The translations under genes and the position numbers were made by a program. Shown in pieces: positions 16,772 to 25,111 of a stretch of DNA of 64,000 nt (position 1 is its first letter; every line of letters starts with the position of its first letter). The notes beneath the pieces are model-generated. The model saw only the letters and a list, made by a program, of their open reading frames with translations, did not search any database and had not been told where the DNA came from. Source of the DNA: Neobacillus soli NBRC 102451 (GTDB lineage Bacteria; Bacillota; Bacilli; Bacillales; Cytobacillaceae); assembly GCF_001591665.1 (NCBI RefSeq), contig NZ_BCVI01000006.1, forward strand, positions 1 through 64,000, given 5' to 3'.

Positions 16772-17047
16772 TTGTCAAAAGGAAAACTAAAAGCTGGAGT
16801 GAAGGTTGAAGACTATGTAATGCTAGCAAAAGAACTTGTTGCAGAAACCCGAAAAGAAAAGGGTTGTTTAGCGTACGCTCTTCATGGAGAGATCAATGAT
16901 CCTACCATCCTAACAATGCTTGAAGAATGGGTGGATGAAGAGGCGTTAGAACAGCATAATCAAAGTAAGCATGTGTTAAAAATTGTTCCGGAGCTTAGGA
17001 AACTGCGAGAAAGTATTGAGGTTAATGTTTATAGAGAAGTGAAATAA
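16772..17047 (+). CDS. Antibiotic-biosynthesis-monooxygenase (ABM) domain protein, start region damaged
   Basis: 91 residues of the dimeric alpha-beta ABM/quinol-monooxygenase fold (ETRKEKGCLAYALHGE, then EEWVDEEALEQHNQSKH). A well-placed GGGAG serves ATG 16762, whose frame reads MIKVVKRKTK and stops within 15 codons. The family frame continues only after a shift, from about 16772 (TTG). Homologues usually begin MIKVVAKGKLK, so a small indel in codons 5-7 appears to have broken the normal start. Translation from TTG 16772 would remove only the first strand, so residual expression is possible. Confidence 0.6.
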   Translation: MSKGKLKAGVKVEDYVMLAKELVAETRKEKGCLAYALHGEINDPTILTMLEEWVDEEALEQHNQSKHVLKIVPELRKLRESIEVNVYREVK

Positions 17048-17232
17048 TTATCAGGTAAAAATTTACAATTCGTATTTCATGAAATTTTATGAAACCCAAC
17101 AAATAAAGCATGAGTGCTAATACGAAAATGCTATAATAATTGTAAGCCTATCCAGGAGTTTACTATAATCCGCGAGTTTATCCATTGATATCGCTTTTTC
17201 CAATCTTCGCTAATTGAATCGTTAAGAACTAG

Positions 17233-17266
17233 AGCCTTTTTTATGCATCATAGCACAAAAAAGGCT
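17233..17266. terminator. Bidirectional terminator
   Basis: AGCCTTTTTT ... AAAAAAGGCT hairpin between the ABM gene and the convergent small minus-strand gene. Confidence 0.8.
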
Positions 17267-17271
17267 TATTA

Positions 17272-17475
17272 TTACTTTTTTATCGGTGGATTGTTGATGT
17301 CAACATGATACGGAAGTGAATGGTCTTCATCTTCATTCTCATAAAACTGTTCCTGGATTTCCAGATTTGCAGTTTCTACCTCGGAATTGCCTTCCGTGTT
17401 CTTGAAATCGGAGTCAAGAAAGAATGCATCCATTTTTTGATTGGCTTCAACTGCTTCATTTTCCTTATGTTTCAC
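17272..17475 (-). CDS. Small acidic protein, function unknown
   Basis: 67 residues from GTG 17475, with AGGAGG nine bases upstream on the minus strand, a near-ideal ribosome site. The product is polar and acidic (VEANQKMDAFFLD, YENEDEDHSLPYHVDI) with no hydrophobic segment and no cysteine. It looks like the small cytosolic or spore-associated proteins common in Bacillaceae, but I cannot name it. Confidence 0.6.
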   Translation of the reverse strand: MKHKENEAVEANQKMDAFFLDSDFKNTEGNSEVETANLEIQEQFYENEDEDHSLPYHVDINNPPIKK

Positions 17476-17968
17476 CCCGGTACACCTCCTAATCTATTTT
17501 GCCTTTATTGTCCCCAATTTGTTAAAAAAGAACCAAATCATTTGAAAAAGTGTTGCCACCTTTGAAATGAGGCTCGTAAAGAACAGACCAGTTTGAAAAG
17601 GAAAAAAAAGGTGCAATTGCTAATGAATGAGTGGTCATCGGCTGTAACTGTGGTAATGAGTAAGGAATAAAGGGAAAGTGGTCTATTTGGCATTTAGGTG
17701 CTTTATCATTCGCATGGCATTTCACTAGGAAATGTCGTAGGAGGGGAAATTCCACACCTTTTCTCACATAAAAAGCGAATTACTTCAAAGAATTGGAAGA
17801 GGTTATAAATATAGTAATCTCTATAATCTAATTTTTGATAAAGCATTTTTACTTTTCAGATTAATATGCTAGGATATTAGTAGTTCAAAGTAGTGTTAAA
17901 CAAGAAGGAAAATAAGAGATTCACTGTTGATTATGTTATTCATTTTTGGAAAAGAGAGGTAAATTCAG
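17476..17968. other. Non-coding or degraded stretch
   Basis: No gene recognised. A short plus-strand frame at about 17716-17808 reads HGISLGNVVGGEIPHLFSHK, with stops just before it, and may be the tail of a lost membrane protein. I cannot assign it. The promoter of the DUF3870 gene should lie in the last 150 bp. Confidence 0.3.
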
Positions 17969-18298
17969 TTGATCAACGGAAAAACTCTGTTTATTGCCGG
18001 GCATGCACGGTTACCCCAAGGGATGGCAGCTAAAAGTGTATATGAAACATTGACGATTACAGCAGAAATCGATAGAAAATATGGGGTCATACTTGAGGCC
18101 TCCTGTACATTGGCTACTGAACATGGCCGTGAATTTGTTGGTCAGGTGTTAAGGGGGATGAGTTTAAACGACGGTATTGATGAAGCAATCGCTTCGCTTC
18201 AAATGTATTATCGAGGTAAGGCTACCAATGCATTGGTGGCGGCGTTAAAAGATCTAGATCTCCATTATCAGCAAATAATATCTACTGAAAAAATATAA
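17969..18298 (+). CDS. DUF3870 domain protein
   Basis: 109 residues starting at TTG 17969 (GAGAGGT upstream). Characteristic segments are FIAGHARLPQGMAAK, a central EASCTLATEHGREF and RGKATNALVAALKDL. DUF3870 proteins are small, soluble and of unknown function. They are often found beside genes of acyl-CoA metabolism, which fits the CoA-transferase and acyl-CoA dehydrogenase that follow 296 bp downstream. The conserved Cys-Thr-x-Ala-Thr-Glu-His patch could be a binding or catalytic site; that is inference. Confidence 0.8.
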   Translation: MINGKTLFIAGHARLPQGMAAKSVYETLTITAEIDRKYGVILEASCTLATEHGREFVGQVLRGMSLNDGIDEAIASLQMYYRGKATNALVAALKDLDLHYQQIISTEKI

Positions 18299-18352
18299 TA
18301 ATTGGTTTTCATTAAGTTTAACATTTTGAGTAATTTCTTTTGGGGATAGTTA

Positions 18353-18381
18353 TTGAAAAATTCAAACTATTGGGTTATAAT
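18353..18381 (+). promoter_or_regulatory. Sigma-A promoter for the CoA-transferase operon
   Basis: TTGAAA at 18353-18358 and TATAAT at 18376-18381, spacer 17. The leader to GTG 18594 is about 205 nt with no assigned element. Confidence 0.6.
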
Positions 18382-18593
18382 TATCATAACAACTGGATGA
18401 CAGCAATGTCCTTGCTGCATGACCAGCTTGATCGTAAAAAAATGATTATATTAATATTGACTATATTCACTTGAGCTTCCTTTGCAGGGAGACGAGCTAT
18501 GAATAGGAGTCAGTAAAGCAATCAATGGGATCTTTCGTTGTTTGTTTTGCTGGCTCTTTTTTGTTTATCAAATCGTTGGAATGAGGTGATAGC

Positions 18594-19781
18594 GTGAAGA
18601 GGGCACTTGATGGAATTCGGATTTTGGATGTTTCCCGGGTACTGGCAGGACCATTTTGTTCTATGATTCTCGGTGACCTGGGAGCAGAAGTGATAAAAAT
18701 TGAACACTATGTATCGGGAGACGAAACTCGAGGCTGGGGGCCGCCTTTTGTAAATGGAGAAAGTGCTTACTATATATGTGCCAATCGCAACAAACAAAGT
18801 ATGACACTTAATCTTAAATCAGAAGAGGGAAAAGAGATTTTTGCGAAACTGGCTTCTACAAGTGATGTTGTTATTCAAAACTTCAAATCTGGAACACTCG
18901 AAAAAATGGGTTTAGGCTATACGAAACTTAAAGCCAAAAACCCTGGGCTGATTTTAGCTTCCGTCACAGGTTTTGGGACAACTGGCCCATATAAAGATTT
19001 ACCTGGTTACGATTATATTATTCAAGCAATGAGTGGGCTGATGAGCATTACTGGCGAGCCTGACGGCGGGCCGGTAAAAGTGGGAGTGGCGATTACAGAT
19101 GTCTTAACAGGATTATATACCTGTATAGGGATATTAGGGGCCTTGCATCATAGGAACCAGACCGGGGAAGGACAGGAAATTGATATTTCACTAATGGATT
19201 GCCAGATTTCTTCATTAATCAATGTAGCGAGCAATTATTTATGCAGCGGAGTGATCCCAAAACGGATGGGGAATCGGCACCCAAATATTTCTCCCTATCA
19301 GGTGTTTGAGACCAAGGATGGGAAGCTGGTCATTGCAGTAGGGAATGATGAACAGTTTAAGAGATTTACAGCTGTCCTGGGGAGGCCTGAATTAGCGGAT
19401 AGGGAAGACTTTATTCATAATGAACAGCGTTTAAGGAACAACGATAAACTGGTTGCCATTTGTGAAGAACTGCTTTCAAAAAAGCCGAAAAAAGAATGGA
19501 AAGAACGCTTAGATGCTGCTGGGGTTCCGAATGGCCCAATTAACACCATTGCTGAAATGTTTGAGGATCCACAGGTAAAGGCTAGAGAGATGGTTGTGGA
19601 GATGGAACACCCCTTAATCGAGAATCTTAAATTAACAGGGTCCCCGCTAAAACTATCAAAAACACCGGTAACTATGAGGCATCATCCCCCATTATTAGGT
19701 GAACATACAGAATTACTGCTGGAGAGAATCGGTTATAACCATGAAGAAATAACAAGATTGAAAGAAAATAATATTATTTAG
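18594..19781 (+). CDS. Type III CoA-transferase (CaiB/BaiF family)
   Basis: 395 residues. The family moves CoA between carboxylic acids. Conserved features are RILDVSRVLAGPFCSM at the N-terminus, LGDLGAEVIKIE, the glycine-rich TGFGTTGPYKDLPGYD, the aspartate nucleophile in VAITDVLTGLY (about residue 169) and GQEIDISLMDCQ. Start is GTG with GAGGTGA five bases upstream. It is 12 bp from the acyl-CoA dehydrogenase, with a FadH-like remnant after that, implying activation and beta-oxidation-like processing of an organic acid. The particular acid (for example a dicarboxylate or carnitine-like compound) cannot be told. Confidence 0.92.
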   Translation: MKRALDGIRILDVSRVLAGPFCSMILGDLGAEVIKIEHYVSGDETRGWGPPFVNGESAYYICANRNKQSMTLNLKSEEGKEIFAKLASTSDVVIQNFKSGTLEKMGLGYTKLKAKNPGLILASVTGFGTTGPYKDLPGYDYIIQAMSGLMSITGEPDGGPVKVGVAITDVLTGLYTCIGILGALHHRNQTGEGQEIDISLMDCQISSLINVASNYLCSGVIPKRMGNRHPNISPYQVFETKDGKLVIAVGNDEQFKRFTAVLGRPELADREDFIHNEQRLRNNDKLVAICEELLSKKPKKEWKERLDAAGVPNGPINTIAEMFEDPQVKAREMVVEMEHPLIENLKLTGSPLKLSKTPVTMRHHPPLLGEHTELLLERIGYNHEEITRLKENNII

Positions 19782-19793
19782 GAGGATTTAAGT

Positions 19794-21005
19794 ATGATGA
19801 ATTTTGAGTTGACAGAGGAGCAGCAAAGTGTAAAGAAAATGGTGAGAAAGTTTGTTGATAAAGAAATCATTCCAAACATTCAGGAGTGGGACCGTAAAGG
19901 TCATTTTCAACCGGCTATCCTTAAGAAATTGGCTAATTTGCAATTAATGGGTGTCTGCATTCCCGAAGAATATGGCGGAGTTGGAATGGATTATAATACT
20001 TTGGCTATTGTATGTGAGGAATTAGAACGTGGGGATACTGCATATCGTACAGCCGTATCCGTTCACACAGGATTAAATAGTATGACCTTATTACAGTGGG
20101 GAACAGAGGCACAAAAGCAAAAGTACTTAGTCCCTCAGGCACAAGGTCATAAAATCGCAGCGTTTGGTCTGACAGAACCAAATGCAGGATCTGACGTTGC
20201 GGCTATGAGCACAACTGCCAAACGGGATGGGGATTATTATATTTTAAACGGTTCTAAAACATGGATTTCCCTTTGCGATGTTGCTGATAACTTCTTGATA
20301 TTTGCAAAAACAGATCATGATTTAGGACATAAAGGGATTACGGCGTTTATTGTCGAACGTAGTTTTGAAGGAGTACAAACAAAGGCAATCAAGGGGAAAT
20401 TGGGCATTCGGGCTGGAAATACAGGAGAAGTCTTTTTAACGGATGTAAAAGTTCCTGTTGCCAACAGATTAGGTGAGGAAGGGGAAGGATTTAAAATAGC
20501 CATGTCCGCTTTAGATAATGGGCGTTTTACCGTAGCTGCTGGAGCAGTTGGTTTAATAGCAGCCAGCCTTGAAGCCAGCCTAAAGTATTGCCATGAACGG
20601 AAAACATTTGGCAAAGAAATTGGAAAACACCAACTAGTTCAGCAAATGATTGCAAAGATGAGTGCAAATCTTGAAATATCCAGACTTCTAGTTTTTAAAG
20701 CAGGCTGCCTAAAGAATCAGGGAAAACGGAATACACAAGAAACGTCACTAGCAAAATGGATTTCTTGTAATGCCGCTTTTGACGCTGCAAATGATGCTGT
20801 TCAAATCCATGGGGCTTATGGTTATTCCGATGAATATCCTGTAGAACGTTTTTTGCGTAACTCTAAAGCTCCAGTGATTTATGAAGGCACTAGGGAAATC
20901 CATACGATTATGCAAGGTGAGTACGCTTTAGGATATAGGGAAGATAAGCCGCTTCGTAAACAATTGCCTGCATGGCCTTTTGAACAAGCTTCTGTAACAA
21001 ATTAG
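19794..21005 (+). CDS. Acyl-CoA dehydrogenase
   Basis: A 403-residue FAD enzyme introducing a 2,3-double bond into acyl-CoA. The three ACAD domains are evident: N-terminal helical (FELTEEQQSVKKMVRKF), the central beta domain with AAFGLTEPNAGSD and TWISLCDVADNF, and the C-terminal helical bundle with RKTFGKEIGKHQ and VQIHGAYGYSDEYPVE. The catalytic base is the glutamate of VIYEGTREIHTI. GGAGG eight bases before ATG 19794 fixes the start. Operon with the preceding CoA-transferase. It most resembles glutaryl-/short-chain type dehydrogenases by tail, but specificity is open. Confidence 0.93.
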   Translation: MMNFELTEEQQSVKKMVRKFVDKEIIPNIQEWDRKGHFQPAILKKLANLQLMGVCIPEEYGGVGMDYNTLAIVCEELERGDTAYRTAVSVHTGLNSMTLLQWGTEAQKQKYLVPQAQGHKIAAFGLTEPNAGSDVAAMSTTAKRDGDYYILNGSKTWISLCDVADNFLIFAKTDHDLGHKGITAFIVERSFEGVQTKAIKGKLGIRAGNTGEVFLTDVKVPVANRLGEEGEGFKIAMSALDNGRFTVAAGAVGLIAASLEASLKYCHERKTFGKEIGKHQLVQQMIAKMSANLEISRLLVFKAGCLKNQGKRNTQETSLAKWISCNAAFDAANDAVQIHGAYGYSDEYPVERFLRNSKAPVIYEGTREIHTIMQGEYALGYREDKPLRKQLPAWPFEQASVTN

Positions 21006-21042
21006 GGTGCAAGAAATTAATGAGGAATGGTTATTGTAATAG

Positions 21043-21360
21043 GTGCTGAATCCTGTGTCATTATCTGTGCAGTGGGGTCTAGACCATACCTACCTCATGT
21101 GGAGGGTATCAATGATCCGAGAGTAACCACTATTGATAACCTTTTTAGTAGTAATCCAAAGCAGTTAGGTAACCGTATATTGGTTTTTACCAGTTAAAAG
21201 TTAGAATGCGTCCACATTTTGATTTGGGTGGGGTTTACCATGACAATGTAATCATTAGAAATCTATTTTCACATGAAAGAGAGGAAGTAAGAGACTGGGA
21301 TACAATAGTTTTAGCCTATGGTCGAATCCCTCATACAGAATTGTATGAGGAAGTAAAAGG
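21043..21360 (+). pseudogene. FadH-like flavin oxidoreductase remnant, part before the IS607 insertion
   Basis: Reads ICAVGSRPYLPHVEGIND and VTTIDNLFSSNPKQLGNRI, the FAD/NAD-binding domain of NADH:flavin oxidoreductases (2,4-dienoyl-CoA reductase type). After a frame change and internal loss it continues VRDWDTIVLAYGRIPHTELY. The TIM-barrel N-terminal half is absent. The sequence is cut at GTAAAAGG by the IS607 element, and the C-terminus resumes at 23938. Position directly behind the acyl-CoA dehydrogenase suggests it was once the third gene of that operon. Confidence 0.8.
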
Positions 21361-21428
21361 GTTATTAGCAGTTTCCAAAAATATAGACATTAATAGACAT
21401 ACACTGAATTTGGTGTTATAGTTATATT

Positions 21429-22088
21429 ATGGAAAAGTTATTTAGGATGAATGATGCTGCAAAAATTTTAGGTGTAACAATCAAAACGCTGCAACGTTGG
21501 GATCATTCAGGCAAAGCTACCTTTGTCCGTACTCCAAACGGGCAAAGAAGATTGCCAGAAAGCGAAATTAATAGATTAATTGGTACCGATGCTGACAAAG
21601 TGAATGAAACGAACTTAGTCATTTATGCCCGCGTTTCATCACATGAACAAAAAATGAAAGGAGATTTACAACGACAGATTGACTTTATCAAACGTCATAT
21701 GGACCTAAATTCCTTCCAGCAGGTTACGGTGATTGAGGATGTGGGTTCGGGACTAAATGACAAACGAAAGGGACTTGTAAAAATTATGAAACTGGCAGAG
21801 GCAGGATTAATAACGGACCTCGCTATACGATACCGTGACCGCCTTACCCGATTTGGGTTTCATTATTTGCAAACTTATTTTGAAAGCCACCAGGTTACAT
21901 TGCATATTTTAGATGACCAAACAGAGGAAAAAGCACCTCAAGAAGAGCTTGTGGATGATTTAATTGCCATCATTACCAGCTTTTCAGGAAAACTTTATGG
22001 GATTCGAAGCCACAAAAATAAAATGGTAGAAGAAAAAGTAAAGGAGGTTTTGGAAGATGTTGCAAACCTACCAAACGAAACTACTTAA
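21429..22088 (+). CDS. tnpA: IS607-family serine recombinase (TnpA)
   Basis: 219 residues. Residues about 5-48 form a MerR-type helix-turn-helix (MNDAAKILGVTIKTLQRWD) that reads DNA. From about 62 the resolvase catalytic domain begins, with the serine nucleophile in YARVSSHEQ (Ser70) and the arginine-rich RYRDRLTRFGF. The N-terminal placement of the DNA-binding domain is diagnostic of IS607 recombinases. It mediates transposition through covalent serine-DNA intermediates, favouring GG sites, in line with the insertion site found here. The frame is intact. Confidence 0.95.
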   Translation: MEKLFRMNDAAKILGVTIKTLQRWDHSGKATFVRTPNGQRRLPESEINRLIGTDADKVNETNLVIYARVSSHEQKMKGDLQRQIDFIKRHMDLNSFQQVTVIEDVGSGLNDKRKGLVKIMKLAEAGLITDLAIRYRDRLTRFGFHYLQTYFESHQVTLHILDDQTEEKAPQEELVDDLIAIITSFSGKLYGIRSHKNKMVEEKVKEVLEDVANLPNETT

Positions 22089-23598
22089 CATTCCACTACA
22101 TAATGGTCTCTCGTCAGATAACTACCTCCAAGAGTATGCGGCGTATTTCGGCAGACTGGAGCGAAAACTGTTTGTACAATCTCATGTCAAAGGGGCTGCC
22201 TCTTCCAGCCTCAAAAAGACTTTCATGATGCAATTCGGAATTACAGCCCGGCAATTTAACTCCATTAGAATGCAACTGGATGGGAAGGTCTCTTCTTTTA
22301 TTGAAAAAAGAAAGTTAGAAATTCAGGAATTAAAGTCTAAAACAAAGTACCTACAGAGGATAATTGACAAGAAAACCGCGCAAAAAGAACAACTACATCA
22401 AAAACTCCAAATGATTCCGCAAACAAATCCATCATTTTTAAAAATGGTGAAAAAATACCATAACATTAAGTTCTATCTCCATCAAAAGAAGCGAAGATTA
22501 AGAAATCTTGGGCAAAAATTGAAAAAACTAGAGTCAGACGTACAAAATAAAAGAATCCGCATTTGCTTTGGTTCAAAGAAGTTGTTTCATAAACAATTTC
22601 ATTTGGAAGAAAATCAATATAAGAACCATCAAGAATGGAGAAATGACTGGCTGGAAGCTCGGGAAAGCCAGTTTTTAGTAATTGGCTCGAAAGATGAAAC
22701 CTATGGAAACCAAACCGCAACCTATGATTTGAAAAATACATTAAGATTACGTGTGGCCAATCACTTTGCAGATACATTTGGAAAATATATTGAATTCTCT
22801 TCCGTCATTTTTCCCTACGGGCAGGAGTGGCTAGACAAGGCGAAGGTCCCTAGTATGGGATTTACCCGAAGCGGAAGTCCGCAAAAATACTATTCTTCCA
22901 TTACCTACCGATTTATGAAGCGTAAAAAGGGCTGGTATGTCAATGCAACCGTTGAAAGGGAAACACCTAAAGCGGGAACGACGAATGATAACGGATTGAT
23001 TGGGATTGATCTAAATGCTGGATTTCTTGCCATCTGTGAAATTGACCGATTTGGTAATCCAATCCATAGCTGGACGATAAAAACGCCTATGTATAGCAGA
23101 AGAAAAGAGCAAGTACTTGCGTCAATGAGTGACGCCGTAAAAGCGATTCTGGATTACGCTGTGTTCGTACATAAAGATGTTGTGATTGAAAGGTTGGACT
23201 TTTCAAGGAAAAAGACACAGCTACGGGAAATGGGTCCTGCCTATGCCCGAATGCTTTCAGGCTTTGCTTATTCCACATTTCAACAATTGATGGAATCAAA
23301 GGCGAAGAAGGCAGGAGTAAAAATCAAACGAGTTAACCCAGCCTATACCAGCCAAATCGGGCAAATGAAATTCATGGCACGATATGGTCTCAGTTCCCAT
23401 CAAGCAGCAGCCTGCATGATTGCCAGGCGCGGTTATCATTTCAAGACGGAAAAGCCAAAGTATGATATGATTCTGTCCTTTCCAAAGAACTTTGATAAAC
23501 ATCAATCCAATTTTAGTAATTGGAGAACCATTACCAACCATTTGAAAAAGACATATTTTTTTCAGGATAAAATTGAACTGTTAAAAGCAGATATTTAG
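22057..23598 (+). CDS. TnpB-related protein (RuvC-like), atypical: no zinc ribbon, third acidic residue replaced
   Basis: 513 residues. The N-terminal half (about 1-200) is basic and coiled (KLEIQELKSKTKYLQR, KKRRLRNLGQKLKKLE). The C-terminal half is a RuvC fold. Motif I is IGIDLNAGF (Asp318), motif II is VVIERLDF (Glu378). NPAYTSQIG is normally followed by the CxxC...CxxC zinc ribbon, but here runs straight into GLSSHQAAACMIARRG. The usual third aspartate (DxNAA) is replaced by Ser447/His448. TnpB proteins are RNA-guided nucleases of IS200/605 and IS607 elements; whether this variant cleaves DNA is unclear. GGAGG and overlap with tnpA support the start. Confidence 0.88.
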   Translation: MLQTYQTKLLNIPLHNGLSSDNYLQEYAAYFGRLERKLFVQSHVKGAASSSLKKTFMMQFGITARQFNSIRMQLDGKVSSFIEKRKLEIQELKSKTKYLQRIIDKKTAQKEQLHQKLQMIPQTNPSFLKMVKKYHNIKFYLHQKKRRLRNLGQKLKKLESDVQNKRIRICFGSKKLFHKQFHLEENQYKNHQEWRNDWLEARESQFLVIGSKDETYGNQTATYDLKNTLRLRVANHFADTFGKYIEFSSVIFPYGQEWLDKAKVPSMGFTRSGSPQKYYSSITYRFMKRKKGWYVNATVERETPKAGTTNDNGLIGIDLNAGFLAICEIDRFGNPIHSWTIKTPMYSRRKEQVLASMSDAVKAILDYAVFVHKDVVIERLDFSRKKTQLREMGPAYARMLSGFAYSTFQQLMESKAKKAGVKIKRVNPAYTSQIGQMKFMARYGLSSHQAAACMIARRGYHFKTEKPKYDMILSFPKNFDKHQSNFSNWRTITNHLKKTYFFQDKIELLKADI

Positions 23599-23936
23599 GT
23601 ACGAAAATTGGGGCAACGCTTCCTTTTTACCTGCAAGGAAGAAACGGACCACGTACTCCAATTTGTGTTGTATCAAGGCTTCACCAGCGTGGCTAACAGC
23701 CTTTCCAGAGTATCGACAGATATCCTGTGCCGTGTAAATGGCACCTGAGACGGGGACGAAGAAGTTTATAGAAGTTGAAAGACTCCTTTGGACGGATGTT
23801 CTCATTCTGGAATTAGGGCGTGATTCCCTAACGTAATTCGCAAAAAACACTGTTCGTTTTGCGTGCTAAACAAATCATTAGTTGTTTAGAACATATAGAT
23901 TTCTTCATGTACATAGATGTCTATGTTTTTAGGAAC
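23599..23936 (+). ncRNA. Putative omega/reRNA scaffold at the element's right end
   Basis: No coding frame, but ordered hairpins: GAATTAGGG/CCCTA(acg)TAATTC at 23810-23839, CGCAAAA/TTTTGCG at 23839-23863, and CTAAACAA/TTGTTTAG at 23866-23889. In TnpB systems the guide RNA is transcribed from the 3' end of tnpB through the right end, with the guide taken from flanking DNA. If that holds, the guide here would start at GTTAGCTCCAGTCGTTCATC (23938 onwards). Exact RNA ends cannot be set by eye. Confidence 0.45.
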
Positions 23937-23937
23937 G

Positions 23938-24060
23938 GTTAGCTCCAGTCGTTCATCAAATTGGTGATTGTCTCGCACCACGGACCCTTGAAGAAGCTAC
24001 CTATGAAGGTTTAACCACTGTCCTGAATCTCGGGTTAACAGAAGTAGAAATACCAGGTTA
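23938..24060 (+). pseudogene. FadH-like oxidoreductase remnant, C-terminal part after the IS607 insertion
   Basis: Continues the frame interrupted at 21360: LAPVVHQIGDCLAPRTLEEA, then TYEGLTTVLNLGL up to TAA. QIGDCxxPR is the conserved FAD-domain end of dienoyl-CoA reductase/trimethylamine dehydrogenase-type enzymes. Together with the left piece it allows the empty insertion site to be rebuilt. Confidence 0.85.
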
Positions 24061-24121
24061 AGGGGTATTTATCGCAAAAAGTACAGTATAAAAAAGACTT
24101 CTCTGAAAAATACGGTCAGTC

Positions 24122-24171
24122 AAAAAGTGCTAGATGCCATTCAATAATTTGATGGCGCCTGGCACTTTTTT
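24122..24171. repeat. Dispersed palindromic element, GTGC...GGCAC type, terminator-like
   Basis: AAAAAGTGC ... GCACTTTTTT with inner ATGCCATTCA/TTTGATGGC. Closely similar to 6362-6407. Serves as a likely bidirectional terminator. Confidence 0.7.
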
Positions 24172-24289
24172 GTTGATAAAGTTGTAAATATATAGGTATG
24201 TGTCAAGGTACAAAACCTTGAATTACCCATTAATTCAAAGAAGAGGAGGATACATTCATTAAAATGTTAGCCCCCACTCCTTTCTTAAA

Positions 24290-25111
24290 TTATTTTGTTT
24301 GAATTTCTTCTACTGTGTGTTCTACCTCAGCACGTGTCATTTTTCTACGTCCGTCTCTCATTGCTTTACTTGTTTTATGTGCTAAAGCAAGTGGCAGACG
24401 ACAGAATAAGGCAATGCTTCGTTTATTAATTGGCTTGATATATTCGTCCGCTTTTGCTAAATTTTCTTCAGCATATTCAAATAGCTCGGCACGAGTCCAA
24501 CCATCTGGTAAAAAGCTTATTCCGCGCTCAGCTAAATCTTCCTGCTGATTACGTAGAATATTTATTGCTTGAAGTCCGCGTCCATAACCAATTGCAAGCT
24601 CGCGGTCTGTTTTTATATCAGCACTTACTTCCCAAAGTTCGGACAACATAACCCCAACAAGGCCCGCTACATAGTATGTATAGTCATCCAAATCTTCTCG
24701 CGTATGGATTTGCCAGTTTGCTTTCACCCATTTTGCCATCCCGAATGCCATTTTGCTCGTAGTGTCCATGACAATGGATAGCGTACTTTCCGGACAAGCT
24801 TGTAACCATTCGCCTAAACGAAGCGTAACTTCGGGAATTTTATTCTTTACTGGTTCAAGAATTTGTAAATATTCTTTCTCGTTAAAAGGCCTTTTTAATA
24901 ATTCGCTTATTTGCATAAGAATGGTGAATTTGATTTCATTTTCCACAGTTGGATGGTCTTCAATTTCATCGATTGCCCGCAAAGCTAAATAGGCGGATGC
25001 AACCGTATGTTTTAACTCCTTTTGTAAAAAGGTAATTGGAATATAAAAAGTACGACTTGTTTCTTTTAATACTCGCAAAGCATCTTTTGGAAATTTCTTT
25101 TCGGTCATCAT
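24290..25111 (-). CDS. Squalene/phytoene synthase family protein (YisP-like)
   Basis: A 273-residue all-helical isoprenoid enzyme. The first acidic motif is RAIDEIEDHP, and the second region reads INILRNQQEDLAERG. The latter differs from the NxxRDxxED of true phytoene synthases by having Asn in place of the first Asp. B. subtilis YisP, a relative, acts on farnesyl diphosphate and is linked to membrane microdomains; the same may apply here but product identity is uncertain. Start ATG 25111 has GGAGG eight bases upstream; an upstream ATG at 25132 lacks one. No carotenoid genes are adjacent. Confidence 0.85.
   Translation of the reverse strand: MMTEKKFPKDALRVLKETSRTFYIPITFLQKELKHTVASAYLALRAIDEIEDHPTVENEIKFTILMQISELLKRPFNEKEYLQILEPVKNKIPEVTLRLGEWLQACPESTLSIVMDTTSKMAFGMAKWVKANWQIHTREDLDDYTYYVAGLVGVMLSELWEVSADIKTDRELAIGYGRGLQAINILRNQQEDLAERGISFLPDGWTRAELFEYAEENLAKADEYIKPINKRSIALFCRLPLALAHKTSKAMRDGRRKMTRAEVEHTVEEIQTK

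Larger units (their letters stand above)
21361..23937 (+). mobile_element. Complete IS607-type element (tnpA, TnpB-related gene, structured right end)
   Basis: The flanks can be joined: GAAGTAAAAGG on the left and GTTAGCTCCAGTC on the right give an uninterrupted FadH frame (EEVKGLAPVVHQIGD). The element is therefore about 2577 bp, uncertain by one G. It has no terminal inverted repeats and no target duplication, and sits at a GG dinucleotide. This is how serine-recombinase IS607 elements insert. Contents in order are the recombinase, a TnpB-family protein overlapping it by 32 bp, and about 340 bp of structured non-coding DNA. Confidence 0.88.

Noticed and set aside
17522..17767. 81-codon minus-strand frame
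   Set aside because: No ribosome site, no recognisable motif, composition like non-coding DNA.
21206..21421. 71-codon frame before the IS607 recombinase as an independent gene
   Set aside because: It is FadH-like pseudogene sequence running into the left end of the element.
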